A DNA stretch of 6,622 nt. Source: Methanomassiliicoccales archaeon (lineage in GTDB: Archaea > Thermoplasmatota > Thermoplasmata > Methanomassiliicoccales > UBA472). The position numbers and the translations under genes are program-made. Position 1 is the stretch's first letter. Each line of letters opens with the position of its first letter. Location: positions 1 through 6,622 of the forward strand of contig DUJZ01000041.1 of the NCBI GenBank assembly GCA_013329565.1. Direction: 5' to 3'. The notes below the pieces were generated by a model. That model saw only the letters and a list, made by a program, of their open reading frames with translations, did no database searches and had not been told where the DNA came from. Shown piece after piece: positions 1 through 3,777 of this stretch.

Positions 1-7
1 TCCATTC

Positions 8-24
8 ATTTTTTATTTTTATAT
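8..24 (+). terminator. Candidate poly-T terminator at left flank
   Basis: Outside the insertion sequence, the plus strand holds runs of six and five T separated by one A, then ATAT. Archaeal transcription can end at T-rich tracts, so this could terminate a plus-strand gene lying left of the window. No such gene is visible. The tract could equally be an AT-rich intergenic patch that attracted the insertion. Confidence 0.3.
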
Positions 25-40
25 GGCCTTGTTGCAAAAT
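25..40 (+). repeat. Left terminal inverted repeat of the IS
   Basis: The sequence GGCCTTGTTGCAAAAT is a perfect reverse complement of 1151-1166. Its innermost base is the first base, on the plus strand, of the transposase stop codon (40-42), so the coding region runs right up to the element end. Confidence 0.92.
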
Positions 41-1068
41 TACAGTGACCGGGCCAGCCCGGTCACTGCCAGCTGATGCAGGTTGAACATGATGAGCTTG
101 CATCGGACCTCGTTTTTCCTCGCATCATCTTTCCGGCATCTTGTTCGGTAATCGAACAGATTACCGATCATGCTGAACACCGTTTCAGCATGATTGCGCT
201 TCGCCGTCAGCGCGGCGAAGCGCTGCGGGAACTGCTTGGCGAAGAACACCAGCTTGTTGTAGTTTACCCGGTGTTCCATCAGGCCCTTGGCGTTCTTCTT
301 GATCTTGTGCAATGGTGTCGCCCCGTGCAGCCTGGCCGCGGCGAGGCAGGCCTCGCCGTGGTAGGCCGAATCGGCCAGGCTGCGAACCGGGGCTACGTTC
401 TTTGGCAATCGTTCCCAGACATCCGAGAACACCTGGCTGTCATGCACGTTAGAGGCGGTGAGTTCGTAGCTGAGGACGATGAACGAATCGACCTCTATGG
501 CGGCGTGCGTCTTCACCCAGTCCTCCCGAGGACGGAACGCGTATGGCGTCTCGCGCCATCCGCGCTTGCGACCGGAGTAGCCGGTCGCATCTGTGGCGAC
601 GATGACGTTCCTTTTCGGTAGACTCGTCATAACGAACGAGAAGAACCGCTCCAGCAGCGATGTCCAGCGTGGACTGGACATCGCACGGCAGAGAACGGAA
701 TGATCCGGCACGTGATCGAGTTTGAAATACCATTTCAGCATGTGCAGCAGACCTTCCGCGTCGCGGAAGGTCGTACGGAAGAGCTGCTGGATGAGAAAAC
801 CGATCATCACTGTCCGTTCATCGGAAGAGGGTCGGCCGACCCTCTTCCTCCGCTGCCAGAAGGGGAACGAATCGACGTTCTTCCGGATTCCTTCCATGGC
901 CAGCTGCAATCGGTGCGCCTCGACCTCGGAGCATCGACCTAGGTCGATGCTGAAGGTGTCGAGGCGCGACTGACCGTCAAACTTGAATACTTCCGATGTT
1001 ATTTCTACGACCGTGGCAACCAATCCAGTCACCTTTCTATGCAACTGGCAACATGGATTGGCCCACAC
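40..1068 (-). CDS. IS5-like DDE transposase
   Basis: This transposase would cut and rejoin the ends of the surrounding insertion sequence. The 342-aa reading frame shows a DDE catalytic set: Asp160 in VATDATGY, Asp233 in LADSAYHG and Glu295 in HAETVFSMIG, followed by a basic stretch (about 308-324) and the hydrophobic end typical of DDE_Tnp_1/IS5 proteins. The N-terminal part (79-115, GRPSSDERT onward) resembles the IS5 N-terminal region. The start is uncertain. The coordinates use GTG at 1068, which has no Shine-Dalgarno. A TTG at 1023 would give 327 aa and is preceded by a good archaeal site, AGGTGA, 5 nt upstream; I consider it at least as likely. The first ATG is codon 58 and would remove much of the N-terminus. 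The stop TAA overlaps the left terminal repeat. The gene is intact, and its nucleotide sequence is extraordinarily rich in perfect inverted repeats (listed separately). Confidence 0.9.
   Translation of the reverse strand: MWANPCCQLHRKVTGLVATVVEITSEVFKFDGQSRLDTFSIDLGRCSEVEAHRLQLAMEGIRKNVDSFPFWQRRKRVGRPSSDERTVMIGFLIQQLFRTTFRDAEGLLHMLKWYFKLDHVPDHSVLCRAMSSPRWTSLLERFFSFVMTSLPKRNVIVATDATGYSGRKRGWRETPYAFRPREDWVKTHAAIEVDSFIVLSYELTASNVHDSQVFSDVWERLPKNVAPVRSLADSAYHGEACLAAARLHGATPLHKIKKNAKGLMEHRVNYNKLVFFAKQFPQRFAALTAKRNHAETVFSMIGNLFDYRTRCRKDDARKNEVRCKLIMFNLHQLAVTGLARSL
43..68 (-). repeat. 11-bp stem hairpin at transposase 3' end
   Basis: Arms 43-53 (CAGTGACCGGG) and 58-68 are perfect complements with a 4-nt spacer. 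On the transposase transcript this G+C-rich stem covers the last codons and is followed at once by UAAUUUUG, which looks like an intrinsic terminator although it contains the stop codon. In archaea a hairpin is not normally needed for termination, so the role is open. Confidence 0.85.
145..223 (-). repeat. Three back-to-back perfect hairpins
   Basis: Three dyads follow each other almost without gap. Arms 145-153/159-167 are 9 bp (TCGGTAATC) with a 5-nt spacer. Arms 167-177/184-194 are 11 bp (ATCATGCTGAA) with a 6-nt spacer. Arms 196-206/213-223 are 11 bp (GCGCTTCGCCG) with a 6-nt spacer. They cover the codons around catalytic Glu295 of the transposase, so both protein and structure are constrained in the same stretch. 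Confidence 0.88.
327..383 (-). repeat. Nested inverted repeat, 12-bp outer stem
   Basis: Outer arms 327-338 (GCAGCCTGGCCG) and 372-383 are perfectly complementary. They enclose an inner perfect dyad, 339-347 (CGGCGAGGC) with 350-358 and a 2-nt spacer, directly stacked on the outer arm. A small GGCCGA-A-TCGGCC dyad at 364-376 competes with the 3' outer arm. The region lies over the transposase codons around Asp233. Confidence 0.85.
472..495 (-). repeat. 9-bp inverted repeat with one mismatch
   Basis: GAGGACGAT at 472-480 pairs with 487-495 except at one central position, with a 6-nt spacer. Weaker arms outside it (450-455 with 492-497, 444-448 with 504-508) suggest a larger imperfect structure. 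This is a weaker member of the hairpin series in the transposase gene. Confidence 0.5.
538..589 (-). repeat. Two adjacent hairpins in transposase gene
   Basis: Arms 538-548/554-564 (CGCGTATGGCG) match at 10 of 11 positions with a 5-nt spacer. Two bases later, arms 567-575/581-589 (TGCGACCGG) match perfectly over 9 bp with a 5-nt spacer. Both lie in the coding sequence between catalytic Asp160 and Asp233. Confidence 0.75.
657..684 (-). repeat. 11-bp stem hairpin in transposase gene
   Basis: GCGATGTCCAG at 657-667 is perfectly complementary to 674-684, with a 6-nt spacer. It lies over transposase codons about 129-138. Confidence 0.87.
750..772 (-). repeat. 23-bp near-palindrome, 11-bp arms
   Basis: GACCTTCCGCG at 750-760 pairs perfectly with 762-772 around a single central T. 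As a folded hairpin it would open to a loop of about 5 nt. It lies over transposase codons about 99-107. Confidence 0.87.
823..848 (-). repeat. 26-bp perfect palindrome
   Basis: GGAAGAGGGTCGG at 823-835 is followed directly by its exact reverse complement at 836-848, with no spacer. It is the longest uninterrupted dyad in the window. It encodes the basic KRVGRPSS segment of the transposase (about residues 74-82), which may itself contact DNA. Confidence 0.9.
915..967 (-). repeat. Nested dyad: 20-bp palindrome inside 10-bp arms
   Basis: The 20-bp sequence at 931-950 (GCATCGACCT and its exact complement) is a perfect palindrome. Outside it, after a 6/7-nt internal loop, GCGCCTCGAC at 915-924 pairs perfectly with 958-967. 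On the mRNA this 53-nt structure lies near the 5' end, starting about 55 nt downstream of the possible TTG start. Confidence 0.88.
1020..1061 (-). repeat. 8-bp inverted repeat spanning possible start site
   Basis: CCAATCCA at 1020-1027 and TGGATTGG at 1054-1061 are perfect complements, 26 bp apart. On the transcript the AGGTGA motif would lie in the loop and the possible TTG start inside the 3' arm. A competing 5-bp stem (1025-1029 with 1044-1048) uses part of the same arm. Confidence 0.5.
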
Positions 1069-1107
1069 TTAAATATTTTGTAATCAATATTGGTAACAAT
1101 ATAAATT
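1069..1107 (-). promoter_or_regulatory. AT-rich transposase promoter region
   Basis: Between the gene and the right terminal repeat (1069-1150) the IS has an AT-rich segment and no other gene. Read on the minus strand it offers two TATA-like boxes. TTTATATT near 1098-1105 suits the GTG start at 1068, and AAATATTTAA near 1070-1079 suits the TTG start at 1023. A small dyad (ATATTG-GTAA-CAATAT, 1087-1102) lies between them. Confidence 0.45.
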
Positions 1108-1150
1108 AATTAGAATTCAATTGTTTAGCGTTGGCAATGTGTCGGATTGG

Positions 1151-1166
1151 ATTTTGCAACAAGGCC
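1151..1166 (-). repeat. Right terminal inverted repeat of the IS
   Basis: ATTTTGCAACAAGGCC is a perfect complement of 25-40. Three bases separate it from the Sec61-beta stop codon. Confidence 0.92.
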
Positions 1167-1169
1167 AAT

Positions 1170-1337
1170 TTATGTAGGGTAGAGGGCGCTGGCCACCACC
1201 ACGACGGCGATGGTTATCACGCAAAGGGCGATGACCAGATAGGGGCTGAGCTTCAGGGCCTTCTCGTCCTCGTTGTCAAAATACCTTATGAGGCCCGCCG
1301 CGGACTGGAATCCCCCGGTCTTGCTTTCCTTCGCCAT
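1170..1337 (-). CDS. Preprotein translocase subunit Sec61-beta (SecG-type)
   Basis: This is the small beta subunit of the archaeal SecYEbeta protein-conducting channel in the cytoplasmic membrane. The 55-aa protein has the family pattern: a short polar, Lys-rich N-terminus, the conserved segment GGFQSAAGLIRYFDNEDEKA (residues 8-27) before the membrane, a Lys/Ser-Pro junction and one C-terminal membrane helix (about 33-52). Archaeal homologues are usually 50-60 aa and carry a G-L/F-Q-S-x-A-G-L-x-R-Y-F/Y motif. I chose the ATG at 1337. It has AGGTG 8 nt upstream and gives the usual MAK start, whereas the ATG 24 nt further out would add eight residues and has no such site. The stop TAA lies 3 bp from the IS, so the coding sequence looks whole, but the native 3' flank has been displaced by 1.1 kb. 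It is divergent from lysS. Confidence 0.88.
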   Translation of the reverse strand: MAKESKTGGFQSAAGLIRYFDNEDEKALKLSPYLVIALCVITIAVVVVASALYPT

Positions 1338-1345
1338 GTCGATCA

Positions 1346-1350
1346 CACCT
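1346..1350 (-). promoter_or_regulatory. Shine-Dalgarno site of Sec61-beta gene
   Basis: AGGTG on the minus strand, followed by TGATC, lies 8 nt before the ATG at 1337. It resembles the archaeal anti-16S motif GGAGGTGATC with a 2-nt interruption. It favours this start over the in-frame ATG at 1361. Confidence 0.65.
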
Positions 1351-1365
1351 GCTACCTTCAAAAGG

Positions 1366-1373
1366 ATATAAAA
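1366..1373 (-). promoter_or_regulatory. TATA-like box for Sec61-beta gene
   Basis: On the minus strand TTTTATAT lies about 29 nt before the ATG at 1337, which implies a very short leader. The same bases read ATATAAAA on the plus strand, so use in the lysS direction cannot be excluded. Confidence 0.45.
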
Positions 1374-1423
1374 GAATTATGCACCGGCGTCCGCGCCCGA
1401 TCAAGGCATCCAACCGCGATAAA

Positions 1424-1430
1424 CCTTATA
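1424..1430 (+). promoter_or_regulatory. TATA-like box for lysS
   Basis: The plus strand reads AAACCTTATAACG across 1421-1433. A start of transcription about 25 nt downstream would give a leader of roughly 10 nt before the lysS ATG. No convincing Shine-Dalgarno precedes that ATG, which fits a leaderless or near-leaderless message. Confidence 0.4.
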
Positions 1431-1461
1431 ACGGGCAGGGGACTTCACGGCTTGATAGCAT

Positions 1462-2994
1462 ATGCATTGGGCAGACGTGATAGCTAACACCCTCATCGAA
1501 AGAGGCGGTAAGCATCTGATATCCACTGGCATCACCCCCTCCGGCTCCATTCACGTAGGCAGTCTCAGGGAGTCCATCACCGCCAATGCGGTGTACAAGG
1601 CGCTCAAGGACAAGAAAGCCGACGTCGACTTCATCTATCTGGTAGATTCCTACGATCCGCTGCGGAAGCGCTATCCGTTCCTTCCGGAACGCTTCGAGAA
1701 GGAGGTCGGGAAGCCGATCTGCTACATCCCGTGCCCGGACGGGTGCCACGCTTCTTACGCGGAGCATTACATCACCCCCTTCCTGAACGCCATCGGCGAG
1801 CTGGGCATCAAACCCTCCATAATCTGGACCCACCAGCTCTACGAGGAGGGCAAGTTCACCGAGATAGTCGACCTGGTGCTCCGGGAAAGGACCAAGGTCG
1901 CCAGCATCCTCGGGGAGGTCACCGGACGAAAGATGCCTGAGAACTTCTGGCCCTTCAGCGCCGAATGTCCGCAGTGCGGCATGTTCAGCGACAAGATCAC
2001 CGGTTACGACTTCCCGTTCGTGCACTTCAAATGCCATTGCGGCTACGAAGGGGATGCCGACATTCGTAAAGGCGAAGGTAAAATGCCCTGGCGCGTGGAA
2101 TGGCCGGCCAAGTGGAAGCTGTTCGGGGTCACCTGCGAACCTTTCGGCAAGGACCACGCTGCGGCGGGCGGTTCATACGACAGCGGTGTACGATTGTGCA
2201 GGGAGATATACGGCGTAGAACCGCCGCACCCGGTGCCGTACGAGTTCATTCAGTTCAAGGGGAAGGGACAGATGCACAAGTCCGCCGGGAACGTGGTGAC
2301 CGGGACGGACGCTCTGCTGATCACCCCCGCGCCAGTGCTGGCGTTCAGCGTCCTTCGCTACAACCCGGAACGGCACATCGACTACGATCCCGGAATGGGG
2401 ATATTGGACATCGTCGACGAGTTCGACAAGGTCGAGGCGCTCTACTTCAACGGCGGGGCGGACGAGAAGGAGAAGGACCTGTTGCGGGCGTACGAGATCG
2501 CACAGCCCTCTGCCGTCCGGTCCAAGCTCCCGTTGCAGGTTCCCTACCGGCACCTGGTCAGCGTGGCGCAGATATCCGATTCCTTCGAAGGCGTGGTAAA
2601 GGTCCTGCAGCGTTCCATGGACATCCTGGAGATATCCGAGGAGGACATGGAGGTCCTGGAGCAGAGACTGGGTTGCGTGAGGCACTGGCTGAACGCATTC
2701 GCCCCCGAAGAGGTGCTGTTCACGGTCAGCCAGGAAAGGCCGGACGTGGAGATCACCGAGGAGGAGCGCGCGTACATCGCCGTGCTCAGGGAGAGGTTGA
2801 CGGAAACGGAGTGGACCGGGGACAAGATCCACGATGCCATCTACAACACCGCCAAGGAGCGGGGGATGCAGCCCAAGGTGTGCTTCCTGGCTTTGTACCG
2901 ATTGTTCATAGCCCGGCGCTCCGGACCAAGGCTAGGGTTCTTCCTTTCCACCCTGGACCGGGACTTCGTTCTGAAGCGATTGTCCGAGGCTTGA
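1462..2994 (+). CDS. lysS: Lysyl-tRNA synthetase, class I
   Basis: This cytoplasmic enzyme attaches lysine to tRNA-Lys using ATP. The 510-aa protein matches the class I LysRS found mainly in archaea and a few bacteria, which is unrelated to the common class II enzyme. The Rossmann-fold signature is GITPSGSIHVGS (residues 23-34), with HVGS as the HIGH motif. A Cys cluster (C169-x2-C172 and C191-x-C193) looks like the zinc-binding insertion. The KMSKS-equivalent loop is QMHKSAGN (270-277), which keeps Met, the second Lys and Ser but has Gln and His at two usual positions. The C-terminal 170 residues are helical and charged, as expected for the anticodon-binding helical cage. Length is normal for the family. 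The start at 1462 gives MHWADVIA, a common N-terminal pattern, and the next in-frame ATG is far downstream. It is divergent from Sec61-beta and ends 9 bp from the convergent membrane-protein gene. Confidence 0.95.
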   Translation: MHWADVIANTLIERGGKHLISTGITPSGSIHVGSLRESITANAVYKALKDKKADVDFIYLVDSYDPLRKRYPFLPERFEKEVGKPICYIPCPDGCHASYAEHYITPFLNAIGELGIKPSIIWTHQLYEEGKFTEIVDLVLRERTKVASILGEVTGRKMPENFWPFSAECPQCGMFSDKITGYDFPFVHFKCHCGYEGDADIRKGEGKMPWRVEWPAKWKLFGVTCEPFGKDHAAAGGSYDSGVRLCREIYGVEPPHPVPYEFIQFKGKGQMHKSAGNVVTGTDALLITPAPVLAFSVLRYNPERHIDYDPGMGILDIVDEFDKVEALYFNGGADEKEKDLLRAYEIAQPSAVRSKLPLQVPYRHLVSVAQISDSFEGVVKVLQRSMDILEISEEDMEVLEQRLGCVRHWLNAFAPEEVLFTVSQERPDVEITEEERAYIAVLRERLTETEWTGDKIHDAIYNTAKERGMQPKVCFLALYRLFIARRSGPRLGFFLSTLDRDFVLKRLSEA

Positions 2995-3003
2995 AGGCCC
3001 GGG

Positions 3004-3363
3004 TCACTTCTTCTTCAGGGTGAAGAGCACCACGGCCAGCCCCAACCAGACCAGGAAACCTATGATCAGGAAGAGCACGTTGCCCGGATAGGCGTAGTTG
3101 ATCGCCCATACGATCCCGAAGGCCATGAGCAGGGTGCCCCAGAACATCAGGAAGTTGCCGTCGTTGTTCCGTCTTCGGTCTAAACCGCCGGTGCGCTGCC
3201 TCAGTCCTATGAACGTCGCGAAAATGCCACCCAGTAGCAGCATGGATGGGATGAACAATGTCCAATCCTCGATTATCCAGGCGATGAGGATGGCCGCCGC
3301 GGTGGCGATTATGAGGTACGATACCGTCAAACTGGTCAGGGTGATCGAAACACGATCGTTCAT
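3004..3363 (-). CDS. Four-helix membrane protein of unknown function
   Basis: I do not recognise a family. The 119-aa protein has four hydrophobic segments at about residues 9-31, 34-54, 71-92 and 95-116. An Arg-rich loop (RQRTGGLDRRRNNDG, 55-69) lies between helices 2 and 3, and the C-terminus is KKK. The positive-inside rule places both ends and the Arg-rich loop in the cytoplasm. The membrane helices have few charged residues (only Glu32-Asp33 between helices 1 and 2), so nothing suggests a catalytic or ion-conducting site. A weak Shine-Dalgarno (GAAGG, 3 nt from the ATG) and a TATA-like TTTGATAT near 3392-3400 suggest it may have its own promoter. It lies 54 bp after the DUF2769-like gene, in the same direction, and is convergent with lysS. 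Confidence 0.75.
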   Translation of the reverse strand: MNDRVSITLTSLTVSYLIIATAAAILIAWIIEDWTLFIPSMLLLGGIFATFIGLRQRTGGLDRRRNNDGNFLMFWGTLLMAFGIVWAINYAYPGNVLFLIIGFLVWLGLAVVLFTLKKK

Positions 3364-3417
3364 TTTCCTTCAAGTGAAAAGGGAAGGTTGGTCATATCAA
3401 ACTTGCCCTCACTCCGG

Positions 3418-3705
3418 TCACTCCCGCAACACCTTCTCCGGGCCGTTCAGGTAGTAGAAGGAGTACTTCGATCCAAGTTCGTCCGTCACCTTGCACACCG
3501 GACAGTCACATGTCCTGGCCTGCATATCACAGCCCACGCTCTTGCCCAGGTAGCAGTATAGCAGCTCCCGGCTCTTGGCGTTGCATTCCGTGTAGGTGGC
3601 GCAGCCCGGGCAGCGGCAAAGCCCCTTCATTTGATCGATCCACTTCTCGAGCTCCTCCGGCCGCAGAGCGTCCAGTCGTTTGATCTCCGATTCGAAGCGG
3701 TCCAT
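3418..3705 (-). CDS. Small Cys-rich protein, DUF2769-like
   Basis: The 95-aa protein has a helical, charged N-terminus (1-27) and then nine cysteines in an ordered pattern: C30-x-C32-x2-C35-x5-C41, C51, C59, C66-x-C68-x2-C71. The blocks CRCPGCATY, LLYCYLGKS and CDCPVCKV, and the aromatic SFYYLNG end, resemble the DUF2769 family known mostly from methanogenic archaea; this is recognised by eye. The spacing suggests bound zinc or an iron-sulfur centre, and which one cannot be told from sequence. It is soluble and has no signal peptide. The ATG at 3705 has a strong AGGTGATA site 5 nt upstream. It lies 72 bp downstream of top6A in the same direction, so it may be read through from the topoisomerase VI genes. 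Confidence 0.8.
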   Translation of the reverse strand: MDRFESEIKRLDALRPEELEKWIDQMKGLCRCPGCATYTECNAKSRELLYCYLGKSVGCDMQARTCDCPVCKVTDELGSKYSFYYLNGPEKVLRE

Positions 3706-3708
3706 TCT

Positions 3709-3715
3709 ATCACCT
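3709..3715 (-). promoter_or_regulatory. Strong Shine-Dalgarno of DUF2769-like gene
   Basis: AGGTGAT on the minus strand ends 3 nt before the ATG at 3705 (5 nt after its AGGTG core). It is a near-ideal archaeal site and fixes this start. Confidence 0.7.
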
Positions 3716-3777
3716 ATATCATTAGCGGGCGGAGGGCACTTAATGATTGGGCGACCCGCTTTTCAGGTCCGACAGGG

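Larger units (their letters stand above)
25..1166 (-). mobile_element. Complete IS5-like insertion sequence, 1142 bp
   Basis: The element is bounded by perfect 16-bp inverted repeats (GGCCTTGTTGCAAAAT at 25-40 and its complement at 1151-1166). It contains one DDE transposase gene on the minus strand that fills almost the whole element. Size, single ORF and GG-starting ends fit the IS5 family, most like the IS903-type ends with which GGC-TTGTTG-like termini are associated; the subgroup is a guess. If one extra matching base pair is counted, the repeats are 17 bp (24-40/1151-1167). No exact target duplication is seen. In a 9-bp register the flanks 16-24 and 1167-1175 agree at 6 of 9 bases, which may be a decayed duplication or AT-rich coincidence. 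It lies 3 bp beyond the Sec61-beta stop codon and is co-directional with that gene. The ORF is intact, so the element looks recent or still active. Confidence 0.9.

Noticed and set aside
76..621. 181-codon open frame on the plus strand, antisense to the transposase
   Set aside because: The opposite strand encodes a clear DDE transposase with all three catalytic residues. The antisense translation shows no recognisable motif, and open antisense frames are common in G+C-rich DNA.
43..967. Reading the many inverted repeats as a CRISPR array or integron-like array
   Set aside because: The dyads differ from each other in sequence, have no regular spacing and lie inside an intact coding frame. No repeated unit is present.
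1426..2832. Long minus-strand frames opposite lysS
   Set aside because: They are antisense shadows without family motifs or convincing ribosome sites, and one would cover the Sec61-beta/lysS promoter region.
1462..2994. lysS as part of a pyrrolysine (pylS/pylT) system
   Set aside because: The protein is an ordinary class I lysyl-tRNA synthetase by its motifs, and no pyl genes or tRNA gene are visible in the window.
2995..3003. Shared terminator between lysS and the convergent membrane-protein gene
   Set aside because: Only 9 bp separate the stop codons, with no T-run or dyad, so no terminator can be supported.
2100..3023. 307-codon plus-strand frame overlapping lysS
   Set aside because: Its translation is Arg/Gly/Ala-rich, as expected of an out-of-frame reading of G+C-rich DNA. 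The lysS frame carries the HIGH-like, KMSKS-like and zinc motifs.
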